This document shows positions 43,016 through 52,491 of a stretch of 64,000 nt of DNA, piece by piece. How positions within the stretch are numbered: the first letter of the stretch is position 1; every line of letters begins with the position of its first letter. This DNA is from Nitrospira sp. GTDB lineage: Bacteria > Nitrospirota > Nitrospiria > Nitrospirales > Nitrospiraceae. Both the position numbers and the translations under genes were made by a program. Under the pieces are notes generated by a model. The model searched no databases. It was not told the DNA's origin and saw only the letters and a program-made list of their open reading frames with translations. Where the stretch lies: NCBI GenBank assembly GCA_029194665.1, contig JARFXO010000007.1, forward strand, positions 186,001-250,000, given 5' to 3'.

Positions 43016-43987
43016 TTAAGACAGCAGTGAACGCTGTTGTGGCGGAAGGGCCGTATCGAGCAGCAAGCGGCGATGCCGCAACGCTGCCTGGGCCTCAGCC
43101 ATGGTGCATTGAACGAAAGAGATGGCGTGACCAGGCGCCAGTTGAGCGGCCAGAGGGAGGTCGGCCGAGATGACGACGGCGATTTTGGGGTATCCGCCGG
43201 TCGGCTGTCGGTCGGCCATCAGGAGAATGGGCTGCCCGTCCGGTGGGATCTGCAAGGCTCCCGTCACGGTACAGTCGGTAATGAAATGCGCTGATCGCGT
43301 GAAGGTCATCCTCGGTCCGATCAAACGATATCCCATGCGGTCGGATTGTGGAGCGACTTGGTAGGAGGAGTCAGTCAGGGTCGCGAACGACCCGAGCGAG
43401 AAGAACTCTCGTTGCGGACCAGGGACGATACGCAGGGTCGCCGATCGGCTGTAACGAGGAAGCAACTGCGAAGGCAACCGTTTCCCGATTAGACTGCCCA
43501 CGGATCGGCTGCGTCGTCCAGTGCGGAGCATGTCTCCCTGTTTCAACGGTCTTCCCTGAAGTCCACCTGTTTCGCTCGAACAGTGGGTAGAACGGCTTCC
43601 GAGAACCAGTGGGACATCGATGCCGCCGGCGATGGCGAGGTACGTACGAGACCCGGCGCGCGGCCTGCCGAAGCTCAATCGGCTGCCACGCCGGATTTCC
43701 ATGCATTCCCAAAGCGCTGTGCCCATGCCGTCGATAGACGGCGAGAGATCCGCGCCGGTGATGGCGATGATCGCGTCTCGCTCAAACTGGAGTTCAGGTC
43801 CTTTCAGGGTGAGTTCGAGGACTGCGGCGACGTCGGAATTTCCCACGAGGCGATTGGCAACTGTTGCGGCGAAGCAATCCATCGCTCCCGCAACGGTGAC
43901 GCCGTATTGTTGGTAGCCGTACCGTCCCAGGTCTTGGACCGTGGTGAACCAGCCGCTCGTCACGACTCGGATGCCGACAGGTTCCAT
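43016..43987 (-). CDS. pxpC: 5-oxoprolinase subunit C-like (KipA/PxpC) protein
   Basis: 323 residues from ATG 43987. The carboxyltransferase subunit C fold is marked by TTVQDLGRYGYQQYGVTVAGAMD, GPELQFERDAIIAITGADL, YLAIAGGIDVPLVLGSRST and a closing PDGQPILLMADRQPTGGYPKIAVV. In the usual PxpABC enzyme it works with PxpA and PxpB to hydrolyse 5-oxoproline with ATP. Neither partner is in the window, so it is an orphan or scattered locus. It is convergent with the GAF kinase gene. Confidence 0.88.
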   Translation of the reverse strand: MEPVGIRVVTSGWFTTVQDLGRYGYQQYGVTVAGAMDCFAATVANRLVGNSDVAAVLELTLKGPELQFERDAIIAITGADLSPSIDGMGTALWECMEIRRGSRLSFGRPRAGSRTYLAIAGGIDVPLVLGSRSTHCSSETGGLQGRPLKQGDMLRTGRRSRSVGSLIGKRLPSQLLPRYSRSATLRIVPGPQREFFSLGSFATLTDSSYQVAPQSDRMGYRLIGPRMTFTRSAHFITDCTVTGALQIPPDGQPILLMADRQPTGGYPKIAVVISADLPLAAQLAPGHAISFVQCTMAEAQAALRHRRLLLDTALPPQQRSLLS

Positions 43988-44103
43988 TATGTGCAACCTG
44001 CCCGAGCGATGTGTACGTCGATCGATTCGACCTCGCGCCAAACTTGACATGGCGAGAGGAACCGAAGCCAATACACTGCGACCGCCCTACGATCAACGCG
44101 AAA

Positions 44104-45126
44104 TCAGCGGTCGTACAAGGACGGTGCAGTCAGGGTGGCTGCCAAAGTCGACTCCTTCCCTACGGCATCCAGATGCTTATCGATCCATTCCGACGCGATC
44201 CGCCGTCCGATGGCATGGAGGTGCCGCAGGAAGCGCAATTCATTGTTGAGTTTGCTCGATGCGCCGAACTCGCGCAGCTCTTCGGCATGAATCTCGTGCA
44301 GTCGGGGATTCCGGCCCTTCAAGGGATGACCATCCTGATCCCTGCCTGGCAACGCGAGGACATATTTCACGGCTTCCAGTTCCAAAAATAATGCGGTGCT
44401 GAAGCTGATCTCAGTGGTCCTGTCGATGATCTCGCTGGCCTTCCAAGGCAGCTCGGGTCGAATCAACGGATTAATGCCGATGATGATCAGATCATCGACC
44501 GGAGTCTCGTGAAAGAGCGGAGCGATCGCCGGGTTCCCGGAATAGCCGCCGTCCCAGTAGGACTGACCATCGATTTCAACCGCCTGGAAAAGGTGCGGCA
44601 GGCATGCGGAGGCCAAGACTGCATCCACGGACAGTTCATCATTACTGAAGACTTTTCGCCTTCCTGTTCGGACATTGGTCGCGCACAGGAACACGCGAGC
44701 GGTATCGCTGCGCCGGAGCCGCTCAAAATCGATCGTCTCGGCGAGCAAGTCACGAACCGGATGATAGTTGAACGGGTTGAGTTTGTACGGTGACCACATC
44801 CGAGTCATCAAATCAAAAAACAGATAGACCGGTGAGGAATCGAAACTGAACCGGTCCCCTATGCCGAACGGATTGCATAATGCGGCAAGCCCGGGCATGC
44901 GGCCGACCGCCTCCCACATCGCAGTCAACGCGGCTTTGCCGCCTTTCTTGCCGTCCCGAGACAGACCGTCGGCAAGGGCGACGGTGTTGATTGCGCCGGC
45001 GCTGGTCCCGCTGATTCCCGTAATCTCAAGATCTTCTTCTTCAAGCAAGCGATCGAGCACGCCCCACGTAAAGGCGCCATGTGAGCCACCCCCTTGAAGC
45101 GCCAAATTGACTTTGCGTGTCGGCAT
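44104..45126 (-). CDS. Patatin-like phospholipase (RssA/YlbK type)
   Basis: 340 residues from ATG 45126 (GGAGG at 6 nt). N-terminal NLALQGGGSHGAFTWGVLD oxyanion loop, GISGTSAGAIN with nucleophile Ser42, and YWDGGYSG with Asp192: the Ser-Asp dyad of patatins. Predicted cytoplasmic or membrane-associated lipid acyl hydrolase. This type is often near PHA genes, where related patatins can act on granule lipids; here it follows the PHA locus on the same strand after a 297-bp gap. Confidence 0.9.
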   Translation of the reverse strand: MPTRKVNLALQGGGSHGAFTWGVLDRLLEEEDLEITGISGTSAGAINTVALADGLSRDGKKGGKAALTAMWEAVGRMPGLAALCNPFGIGDRFSFDSSPVYLFFDLMTRMWSPYKLNPFNYHPVRDLLAETIDFERLRRSDTARVFLCATNVRTGRRKVFSNDELSVDAVLASACLPHLFQAVEIDGQSYWDGGYSGNPAIAPLFHETPVDDLIIIGINPLIRPELPWKASEIIDRTTEISFSTALFLELEAVKYVLALPGRDQDGHPLKGRNPRLHEIHAEELREFGASSKLNNELRFLRHLHAIGRRIASEWIDKHLDAVGKESTLAATLTAPSLYDR

Positions 45127-45423
45127 CGATGACCTCCTGCTGGCTATTGAAGCTTTCTTGTGATGGGATCGATTGGCAGAAACCATAACGGGCACGTACC
45201 CGCGGCGTTGCTTGCGCATTCTTAGCACAGCGAGACCCAGTATTACAAACGTACGCAGCGGCCGGCCTGAACCCATTGCTTGAGCGGGACTCGCGCTGGT
45301 AGCAGTCTCATGCCGGATCTACTTGCATGACGATCTGTTGGAGCGAGTCCCGGCCGCCTGGGTAGGACCTGGAATGTCTCCAGATACCGGGTCGGGTGGC
45401 AGCCGCACAGAGACTGGACAGGC
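45127..45423. other. Intergenic region with long inverted repeat
   Basis: About 300 bp without a gene. CGGGACTCGC (45285-45294) and GCGAGTCCCG (45343-45352) form a 10-bp inverted repeat with a 48-nt loop; possible terminator of the PHA/lipase transcript. Confidence 0.35.
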
Positions 45424-46425
45424 CTAAGGGCCGGACACAAATCGAAGGAAGAGGGCAACGGCCTCTGGATCAGTCCTCAGTTCGTCATGCGTCAACCCAG
45501 GCAGCCGTTTGTTTTCAGCCCCATCTAGAGCTGGGCTGTCCGCATCCCCGACGGGCCATCCGAAGAGCCATGAGCGATAAAAGATGTCCGCTCCGGTTCC
45601 ATCATAGATCGTCATGGAACGTGCGGGGCTCGGAGTTTCACCCCTGCCGCGACCATCGTTCAGCCTCGCCAGCCAGTCGGAACCAGGAACCAGCTCGTCA
45701 CAGCCGATGAAATTATTCCAGCCAATGAACCACATCAACCAGAGCCGACGGCAGACGGTGGTGCCATGATTGGGACCGGCAATCCCCACGAACTTGCGCA
45801 CCGCCTGCGACAGCTCGGGGTTCGCTCTCATTGCGCTTCGTACGAGCGTCACGCCCAGGGAATGCGCCACAAGGTCGACTTTCGTTGCGCCCGTGTAGGC
45901 CAATACGGCGTTCACAAAGACCGTCAGGTCGGAGACATTGCTTCCGTTGTCCGTTCGACACTGCAGCGGGGGAGGATTGAGCTTGGTGGACTTCCCGTTA
46001 TATGAGATCGCCCAGAGCTCCTGCATGGTGTAGCCGGATTCCAAGAAGCGTTGCTTGACGCTGCGTCCTTCCTCATCCCAGTCCCAGGCATCTCTGGTGT
46101 TGCCATGGACGAAAATCACAGGAGGTCGACGCAGGGGATGGCCTTTCCGAATGCCGCCCCATCCTCCGAGGCGTATTCCCCACTCCTGGTCCTTGATGAG
46201 GGAAAAGTCGGAAGCGAACTCATTGTCGGCGGGCAGCGGCTTGCAGTGCGCCACCTTGTGCGAAGCCTCAACCGTCGCCGCCGACAGTGCGAACACCACG
46301 ACATACAGAGCAATCATGCAGCGCTTGACCAGAGGGGTTTGTCGACGTCGAGGCATGCCGATGTCGTCCATTGAGGCCGTAGAGACAGCCTCGGCCACCG
46401 GGACGGGGTTATCTCGCTGCGTCAT
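45424..46425 (-). CDS. Exported triacylglycerol-lipase-like alpha/beta hydrolase
   Basis: About 333 residues from ATG 46425 (start uncertain; ATG at 46371 also possible). A hydrophobic segment (about 37-53, ending TVEA) is a signal peptide or anchor. Core: PPVIFVHGNTRDAWDW oxyanion region, VDLVAHSLGVTLVRSA with nucleophile Ser189, AGPNHGT, and His in LTHDEL. The pattern fits class 2 lipases and distantly PhaZ7-type PHB depolymerases; given the PHA locus upstream, a role on polyester or lipid is plausible. The start overlaps the end of the lipoprotein gene by 17 bp. Confidence 0.78.
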   Translation of the reverse strand: MTQRDNPVPVAEAVSTASMDDIGMPRRRQTPLVKRCMIALYVVVFALSAATVEASHKVAHCKPLPADNEFASDFSLIKDQEWGIRLGGWGGIRKGHPLRRPPVIFVHGNTRDAWDWDEEGRSVKQRFLESGYTMQELWAISYNGKSTKLNPPPLQCRTDNGSNVSDLTVFVNAVLAYTGATKVDLVAHSLGVTLVRSAMRANPELSQAVRKFVGIAGPNHGTTVCRRLWLMWFIGWNNFIGCDELVPGSDWLARLNDGRGRGETPSPARSMTIYDGTGADIFYRSWLFGWPVGDADSPALDGAENKRLPGLTHDELRTDPEAVALFLRFVSGP

Positions 46426-47323
46426 CACGCGGAGGCACGGTATCGGACTGGGTCGGCTTCCATTTGCCCGAGAAAGGATTCAGGGACTTAATCGCCTTCC
46501 CAATGTGGGTATAGGTGGAGTCGATTCTCCCCTCCTCAAAGTCCTGAAGCATGGCCGACCACAGGATTTCCGCGGTGCCATCAAGCGGGATGCGCGCCTG
46601 TCCCATGACGTCGCTGGCGATCGTGACTTCTCCGGAAGAAGCCCAGACCACCCTACCGGTCCGTACATCCCAAAGCTCCAGGCCGAGTCGCAGGTTCGTG
46701 ATGCGGGTTTGGACCAGACGCCAGCCAAACAGACTGAATCGATTCTCGGTCTCCTGGCTGAATGTCGAATAGACGGGCTGAAAGACATAGTTCACGCGAC
46801 ATGCGGTCCCGATGCGCTGCAGTCGCGCCCGATCCAACACGCCGCTTCGCTCGTACGCGACGACGAGTTCTTCATAATCGGCCGCCAGGCCCGCCGCGTT
46901 GAGCTGGCTCAACACATGATGACTGGGCATCACCGTGACCGGTTGGGGGACGGATTCGGAGAGCGCTCGATCGAGTGCGGAGCTGAAGCCTTGTCGCATG
47001 CCCCTCTCGGGAAACGATGTCAATGTCTCGAGGACGGCGATCGGTTCTTGGTGGAGAACCAGGGGACTCATCGGGGAGGACAACGGCAAGGAGCGCGTCT
47101 GCGCTTGCCATTCGTAGCCGTGCCCGCATCCGCCCAACAAGGCCATTGAGCCGATCCACACAATCCCCGCGGCCAGAGCCGCCCATACGGAATATGCTTT
47201 CACCGCCGGCGCGTCTTTTCCCCGAGGTGCCGCACTTGCCGAGAAGCGTCGTGCCGGCGCGCCACGCGGCAGGGACGAGCGGGCGCCGTCGCTGCCGGTC
47301 AAGCGGCTCGTTCTTTTAGCCAT
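46409..47323 (-). CDS. Predicted lipoprotein, unknown
   Basis: 304 residues if started at ATG 47323, which overlaps phaC by 25 bp. A hydrophobic stretch followed by LLGGC (about residue 66) looks like a lipoprotein signal, so the true start may lie further in. The mature region has PVTVMPSHHVLSQLNAAGL, ACRVNYVFQPVYSTF and RLGLELWDVRTGRVVWASSGE, resembling periplasmic proteins that measure protein amounts (CsgG/LpoB-like organisation), but the family is not certain. Envelope-located; it links phaC with the lipase gene. Confidence 0.65.
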   Translation of the reverse strand: MAKRTSRLTGSDGARSSLPRGAPARRFSASAAPRGKDAPAVKAYSVWAALAAGIVWIGSMALLGGCGHGYEWQAQTRSLPLSSPMSPLVLHQEPIAVLETLTSFPERGMRQGFSSALDRALSESVPQPVTVMPSHHVLSQLNAAGLAADYEELVVAYERSGVLDRARLQRIGTACRVNYVFQPVYSTFSQETENRFSLFGWRLVQTRITNLRLGLELWDVRTGRVVWASSGEVTIASDVMGQARIPLDGTAEILWSAMLQDFEEGRIDSTYTHIGKAIKSLNPFSGKWKPTQSDTVPPRDDAAR

Positions 47324-48393
47324 TTTTCGATGGTGGGAGGGAGGTCTTTCTGCACCTTGCCGCTGACATACATGCCGATGTGCCCGACCGGGAACGACCG
47401 CAGAGTATAATCCTTGGTTCCTACATAACGCTCGAGCGCGATGGAGGAGGCAGGCGGAACGAGGTGATCCTGCTCGGCATACACATTCAACAACGGCGCC
47501 CGGATCTGAGAGAGGTTGACCGTTTTTGATCCGATCTTTACATTGCCGCTGATCAACTTGTTGCCCTGGTAGAAGTCCTTCATGAACTGTCGATAGGTCT
47601 CACCCGCTTGGTCCGGACTGTCAAAGATCCATCCCTCCATGCGGAGGAAATTGAGCAACTTTTCGTCGTTGTCCATGATGTCGATCATTTCAAGGTATTT
47701 CCCCAGGCCCAACTGAAAGGGTTTCAGCATGAGGAACCCGAGATTCATGAACTCGCCTGGGATGTTGCCGAAGGCATCGACCAAGGCATCCACGTCCATG
47801 GTGTGGGCTGTCGTACTACATCCGGCCCAGAGATTGGGCACGCCCTCTTGGACGTGAAAGTCCACCGGGGTGACCATCGTGATCAGGTTCTTGACCTTTT
47901 CGGGATAGAGCGAGGTGTAGCAGAGACTGAAGGTGCCTCCCTGACAGACTCCCAGAAGATTGATCTGCTCCAAACCATGCCATTCACGCACCACATCCAC
48001 ACAGTCGTTGATATACCCATTGATATGGTCGTCCAGGGTCAGCCATCGGTCTCCCCGGCCAGGATAGCCCCAATCGATCAGGTAGACGTCCATGCCAAGC
48101 TTCAGGAGATTGCGGACCAAGGATCTGTCTTCCTGCAGATCGACCATATAGGGCCGATTGACCAAGGCATACACGATGAGGACAGGAATGGGGAACGGCT
48201 TCTCCACCATGGGAATGTAGTGATACAAGACCACATTGTCCTCTCGATACACTTCCTCCTTTGGACTGATCCCGGCCTTGATGTCCTTTTCCCGGACATG
48301 GCTTAGGCGCTCGATTCCCGTGACGACCTTGCGGTTCAGGTCGATGAGTTCACCCATGGTCTGCTCAGGACTCAGATAGAACGGAAGCGACAT
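47299..48393 (-). CDS. phaC: Class III PHA synthase catalytic subunit
   Basis: 364 residues from ATG 48393 (AAGGAG at 8 nt), the class III length. Catalytic triad: Cys150 in the lipase-like box GVCQGG, Asp309 in YAEQDHLVPP and His338 in VGHIGMYV. It polymerises (R)-3-hydroxyacyl-CoA into polyhydroxyalkanoate on granules together with PhaE, encoded 47 bp upstream. The complete biosynthetic route lies in this transcript direction (phaA, phaB, phasin-like, phaE, phaC). Confidence 0.95.
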   Translation of the reverse strand: MSLPFYLSPEQTMGELIDLNRKVVTGIERLSHVREKDIKAGISPKEEVYREDNVVLYHYIPMVEKPFPIPVLIVYALVNRPYMVDLQEDRSLVRNLLKLGMDVYLIDWGYPGRGDRWLTLDDHINGYINDCVDVVREWHGLEQINLLGVCQGGTFSLCYTSLYPEKVKNLITMVTPVDFHVQEGVPNLWAGCSTTAHTMDVDALVDAFGNIPGEFMNLGFLMLKPFQLGLGKYLEMIDIMDNDEKLLNFLRMEGWIFDSPDQAGETYRQFMKDFYQGNKLISGNVKIGSKTVNLSQIRAPLLNVYAEQDHLVPPASSIALERYVGTKDYTLRSFPVGHIGMYVSGKVQKDLPPTIEKWLKERAA

Positions 48394-48440
48394 CTCGTAA
48401 TCTCCTTGCCGGCTCGACGCCATCCCTCGATGCAGGATGG

Positions 48441-49508
48441 TTAGCCTTGGACCGGTTGACTCTTAGCCTGGGTGGAAAGTTGCGCCTTGATGGCGCGCAG
48501 CTCTTTTTTCAGTTCCTTCACTTCTCTGCGGAGATGATAGATTCTGCGGTGGGCTTCGTCCATCTCGCTTCGGTACGGCACATGACTGGTTTTTAGAAAG
48601 ACTTCGACGATTTCGCGCTCACGGAGTCGATAGGTCATCGCCGTGTTGAGTAAGTGCCCCTGCAACTGAATGTACTGGTCGGATCGGAAGGCCTTTGCAA
48701 ATACCTGATCAATGATGTCGATCCATTGAAACAGGAGTTGCTTCAGGCTCTCAACGGTCTCGCCTTTTTCGGTCCGGGCGATCAGGTTCCGCATAAACTC
48801 TTCGAAGGCATGCGTCCAGGTTTCACCCACTTGGACTTGGTATGCAAAACTCGCCTGGCGGTACTCCACCCAGGCCGAGAATCCTTTAATGAGGTCTTCA
48901 TTCAGTTCGCGCGTATGTCCGAGACTCGGGCTCTCGATCAGACGGCCGAAGGTGCGCTCGTACGCGTTCCCATAGAGATGCATCAGCTCCACGAGGGCCG
49001 ACCCATCCCCGGTGGAAGCTTGGCCGACACGCCATGGGGCCTGCTGTAGGGACGACGCCCAGGGCTGGACGAGTTTTTGCCATTGCTCCAGATAGAGGCC
49101 CCAGAGCTCATTCGTGTCTTGGGTCGCCTTTTGCGCTGCCTGGGGAGACAGCAAGAACTGCTCACGCAACCGCTCGGTATATTTGGCCAGGACGCTGTTC
49201 CAGTCCTCGCCGGCTTCAACCTTGGGAGCGATGGCATTCCATGAGTTGAGCGAAAGTTCGAGAAAACGCAGGACACAATCTTGAGAGTTGATCAGTCGGT
49301 GCCCTACGTCCTTCGCGATTTGCTCAGCTTCGGTCGTCCAACCTTTGAACGCCTCGGTCGCAGTGTCCCGCCACTGGTCGGCCAGGGCAGGCGACACCGG
49401 CGTTGGCGTTGGTGCCGCCCGCATCAGACCCATCCAGCTTTCCCACATTTGCTTTTGAGCTTCGGTCAATGCTTTGGCCATCGTTTCGGCCTGCTCAGTC
49501 GAATACAC
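48441..49508 (-). CDS. phaE: PHA synthase PhaE subunit
   Basis: 355 residues starting at GTG 49508, with GAGGGAG at 8 nt; a longer frame back to 49622 has no site. Helical, Trp-rich protein with the PhaE landmarks: AQKQMWESWMGLM at the N-terminus, FGRLIESPSLGHTRELNEDL, and a C-terminal coiled coil (RRIYHLRREVKELKKELRAIKAQ) that binds PhaC. It activates and primes the class III synthase at the granule surface. Confidence 0.92.
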   Translation of the reverse strand: MYSTEQAETMAKALTEAQKQMWESWMGLMRAAPTPTPVSPALADQWRDTATEAFKGWTTEAEQIAKDVGHRLINSQDCVLRFLELSLNSWNAIAPKVEAGEDWNSVLAKYTERLREQFLLSPQAAQKATQDTNELWGLYLEQWQKLVQPWASSLQQAPWRVGQASTGDGSALVELMHLYGNAYERTFGRLIESPSLGHTRELNEDLIKGFSAWVEYRQASFAYQVQVGETWTHAFEEFMRNLIARTEKGETVESLKQLLFQWIDIIDQVFAKAFRSDQYIQLQGHLLNTAMTYRLREREIVEVFLKTSHVPYRSEMDEAHRRIYHLRREVKELKKELRAIKAQLSTQAKSQPVQG

Positions 49509-49551
49509 AGTATTGTCTCCCTCAAAGATTAGACCCGTTATCGCGCCCGGT

Positions 49552-50055
49552 TCAGCCTCCGGTTTTTCCCTTGGGCTTCTGAATGCCTGCGGACCACTGG
49601 CGAACCCACTCTGCCTGGCCATCCATTGCTTTCTGAATAGCGTCCTGCCATCCCTGCAAGAATTTCTGACCCTCTCCCGCCCAACTCATCCCCGTTGTCG
49701 CGGTGGGGTCCAGCTTTCTCACGACCTGGAACCAATTGGTCCAGAGTTGCCTCTGAGTCTCCGTCCATCGACTGCTCATTTCCTGACCTTGCTTGGCCCA
49801 TTCCACCATTTCCTTCGGAGTGCCCTGGCTTGCGGTGAAACTCTCCGTCCAGCGCTTGCTCCAATCGCTCTGAGCGTCCAGAATCTTCTTGATCGATTCA
49901 TCCCAGGCGTCAAGCGTCTTATCCCACACTTGACTGGAGGGAGACTTCCCGAATCCTTGGATCGCCTTCAACCAGTCGTTCCACATCTTCGTCTGGGTGT
50001 CGGTCCAGGTCTTGAACATCTCTTCTGATTGTTTGGTCCATTCCATCGTTTCCAT
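49552..50055 (-). CDS. Phasin-like protein made of two repeated units
   Basis: 167 residues from ATG 50055 (GGAGGAG upstream). Amphipathic helices with regularly spaced Trp and Gln. The sequence is a tandem duplication: residues 4-34 (KQSEEMFKTWTDTQTKMWNDW) recur at 83-113 (KQGQEMSSRWTETQRQLWTNW), and the segment 43-73 (LDAWDESIKKILDAQSDW) recurs near 128-158 (LQGWQDAIQKAMDGQAEW). The repeat also resembles the PhaE N-terminus. Likely a granule-coating phasin or PhaE-type accessory, encoded between phaB and phaE. Confidence 0.78.
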   Translation of the reverse strand: METMEWTKQSEEMFKTWTDTQTKMWNDWLKAIQGFGKSPSSQVWDKTLDAWDESIKKILDAQSDWSKRWTESFTASQGTPKEMVEWAKQGQEMSSRWTETQRQLWTNWFQVVRKLDPTATTGMSWAGEGQKFLQGWQDAIQKAMDGQAEWVRQWSAGIQKPKGKTGG

Positions 50056-50127
50056 CGCTCCTCCGTTTTCCGTCTTTGTTGTGATTGCCTTCTGTAGCGG
50101 TCTGTTCATGCATGAGAGCATGGCTTC

Positions 50128-50880
50128 TCACATGTACAGGCCCCCGTTGACACTTAAGACCTGACCGGTCACGTAGGAAGATTTTTCATCCGCCAGAAAC
50201 GCAACCGCTCGGGCAACTTCCCATGGTTCAGCCATCCGCCCCACGGGGATCGTCTCGACGATCTTCTCAATGATCTCCTTTGGGATTTTGTCCGTCATGG
50301 CGGTCTTCACGAACCCCGGTGCAACGGCGTTCACGGTGATCCCCTTCTTGGCTGTTTCCAGCGCGAGGGATTTGGTGAAGCCGATAATCCCGGCCTTGGC
50401 CGCCGCATAATTCGTCTGTCCCACATTCCCCTTTTCTCCGACCACTGAACTGATGCTGATGATGCGGCCGTACCCACGGGCGAGCATCTGATTGATCACC
50501 GCCTTGGAGCAGTAAAAGACCGAGGAAAGATCGACCGCAATCACCTGCTCCCACTCGTCGGGACTCATGTTCTTGAGGGTTCGATCCTTGGTGATCCCGG
50601 CATTATTGACAAGAATATCGATCTGGCCGAAGTCTTTGATGATCGTTTCGACCAGAGCCGTGACTTCCGCATATTTAGCGAGATCCGCTTTGTAGAGCTT
50701 TGCTCGATAGCCTTCTTGGGTAAACCCCTTGAGAAAATCTGCCGCCACGTTGTCCGGTTCGACAAGGTAGTGGAGGGCGAGGGCAGCCCCTTCCTTCGCC
50801 ATCTGGGACGCGATCACCTGGCCGATCCCTCCCACTGCTCCAGTCACCAGCGCCACTCGACCCTTCAATGCATCTCCCAT
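50128..50880 (-). CDS. phaB: Acetoacetyl-CoA reductase
   Basis: 250 residues of the SDR family: NADPH motif TGAVGGIG (13-20), NNAG at 92-95, catalytic Ser145, Tyr158 and Lys162 (YAAAK), and a C-terminal SSYVTGQVLSVNGGLYM. It reduces acetoacetyl-CoA to (R)-3-hydroxybutyryl-CoA, the monomer for PHA synthase. It resembles FabG closely; the position in the PHA cluster supports the PhaB call. Confidence 0.93.
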   Translation of the reverse strand: MGDALKGRVALVTGAVGGIGQVIASQMAKEGAALALHYLVEPDNVAADFLKGFTQEGYRAKLYKADLAKYAEVTALVETIIKDFGQIDILVNNAGITKDRTLKNMSPDEWEQVIAVDLSSVFYCSKAVINQMLARGYGRIISISSVVGEKGNVGQTNYAAAKAGIIGFTKSLALETAKKGITVNAVAPGFVKTAMTDKIPKEIIEKIVETIPVGRMAEPWEVARAVAFLADEKSSYVTGQVLSVNGGLYM

Positions 50881-50951
50881 GTGTCTGCCTCTTTGTGTCC
50901 AGTATGGTTATCGTTCGCACAGCCGGTCGCACCGACCATGGTGAAGTCGGT

Positions 50952-52130
50952 TCAGCTCAAGAGTTCGACCGCCACGGCGACCGCCTCTCCGCCGCCGATG
51001 CAAGGGCTTGCGATCCCTCGCTTCAGACCCATCCGCTTCAGTGCGTACAGCAACGTGGTCAACATTCGAGCACCGGTCGCGCCGAGGGGATGGCCGAGTG
51101 CGACCGCCCCGCCATGGACGTTCAATCGGGCCGGATCGATCCTCAGTTCCTTCATGGCGGCCATCGGCACGACCGCGAACGCCTCATTCACCTCATAGAG
51201 ATCGATCTGAGCCGCATCGACTCGCAGCTTGCTCAACAAGGCCGAAATGGCCTGGATCGGCGCGATGGTGAACCACTCTGGAGCGATCGCCTTTTGAGTG
51301 TACCCGAGGATTCTTGCCAGTGGGACCACACCCATCGACTCGGCTCGTTCCTCGGAGAGGAGCACCATGGCGGCCGCGCCATCGTTCATGCCGGAGGCAT
51401 TCCCTGCCGTGATGGTTCCGCCCTGCTTAAAGGCTGGCTTGAGCTTGCGCAATTTGGCCTCGTCGAATCGTGCAAGCCGTTCATCATCGCCGACAACGAT
51501 GGGCTTCGGTTTCCCCGGCACCTCAATCTCCATGATTTCGCCGCGGAACCAGCCTTCCTGCCTGGCCTTCAGCGCTCTACCATAGCTCTGCACCGCGAAA
51601 TTGTCCTGTTCTTCGCGCGAGAGTTGATACTTTTCAGCGCACAACTCACCGCAGGCGCCCATGGAGAGGTTCCCGTACGGATCCCAGAGTCCATCCTTGA
51701 TCATGCTGTCGGTGAGTTCTCCATGCCCCACTTGGTATCCGGACCTGGCCCGCTCCAGGATATAGGGAGCCCGGCTCATACTTTCCATGCCGCCTGCCAC
51801 AATGACATCGGCGTCTCCTGATTGAATCGACTGGCAACCCAGCATGACGGCTTTCAACCCTGATCCACAGACTTTATTCACCGTCGTGGCACAGACGGTA
51901 TCAGCGAGCCCCGCTCCCTTTGCTGCTTGCCTGGCAGGAGCCTGGCCAAGGCCTGCTGAAAGCACATTTCCCATAATGACTTCATCCACCGCTTCGGGCT
52001 GGACATGGGCCCGCCGCAACGCTTCCCCGATGACACGACCTCCCAACTCGGTGGCGCTCACGGTGCTCAGCGACCCGTTGAGATTCCCGATCGGCGTGCG
52101 TACTGCCCCAGCTATGATTACTTGTCGCAC
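50952..52130 (-). CDS. phaA: Acetyl-CoA acetyltransferase (beta-ketothiolase)
   Basis: 392 residues from GTG 52130, with AAGGAGG at 6 nt. Acyl-accepting Cys88 in NKVCGSGLKAV, the GMESMSRAPY loop, the HPLGATGAR His region and the C-terminal CIGGGEAVAVAVE Cys are all present. It condenses two acetyl-CoA to acetoacetyl-CoA, the first PHA step. First gene of the main PHA transcript. Confidence 0.95.
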   Translation of the reverse strand: MRQVIIAGAVRTPIGNLNGSLSTVSATELGGRVIGEALRRAHVQPEAVDEVIMGNVLSAGLGQAPARQAAKGAGLADTVCATTVNKVCGSGLKAVMLGCQSIQSGDADVIVAGGMESMSRAPYILERARSGYQVGHGELTDSMIKDGLWDPYGNLSMGACGELCAEKYQLSREEQDNFAVQSYGRALKARQEGWFRGEIMEIEVPGKPKPIVVGDDERLARFDEAKLRKLKPAFKQGGTITAGNASGMNDGAAAMVLLSEERAESMGVVPLARILGYTQKAIAPEWFTIAPIQAISALLSKLRVDAAQIDLYEVNEAFAVVPMAAMKELRIDPARLNVHGGAVALGHPLGATGARMLTTLLYALKRMGLKRGIASPCIGGGEAVAVAVELLS

Positions 52131-52491
52131 AACCCACCTCCTTGTTTGAGATTCGAGCGCTGATCCATAAAGAAGTGTTCCTAGATTGCTGCGACGTAGG
52201 ATTTAGAGTGAGCGAGCCAATACTAGACTCATCCGATCCTGCTGTCTAGATCCTGTCCGTCCGCGAGCAGTTAGACGTCCCCCTCACTCAGAAGTGTCGG
52301 TTGCCGGATGACCTCTGAATCGATAAACCGAATAGTTAGGAAAGACGCCGAAATGCTGAGGAAAAGTTTCCGAGGTCCTCGATACCGACGAACCAACAGC
52401 ACACTGACATAGATGGCATCACGTCATAGGCTAAGGGGCACGTCCGGTCGCCCCTTAGCCATAACACCACTGTTCTATGCAAGTTTCGGAT
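52131..52491. other. Intergenic region between phasin gene and phaA
   Basis: About 360 bp without a gene, containing the terminator-like hairpin at 52429-52460 and presumably the phaA promoter; no clear -35/-10 pair stood out. Confidence 0.35.
52429..52460 (-). terminator. Hairpin downstream of phasin gene
   Basis: GGCTAAGGGGC / GCCCCTTAGCC, perfect 11-bp stem with a 10-nt loop, 32 nt after the phasin stop on the minus strand. No T-run, so the termination mechanism is inferred. Confidence 0.55.

Noticed and set aside
46055-47149. 364-codon plus-strand frame across the lipase and lipoprotein genes
   Set aside because: Antisense to two coding genes with signal peptides; composition and lack of motifs indicate a high-GC shadow.
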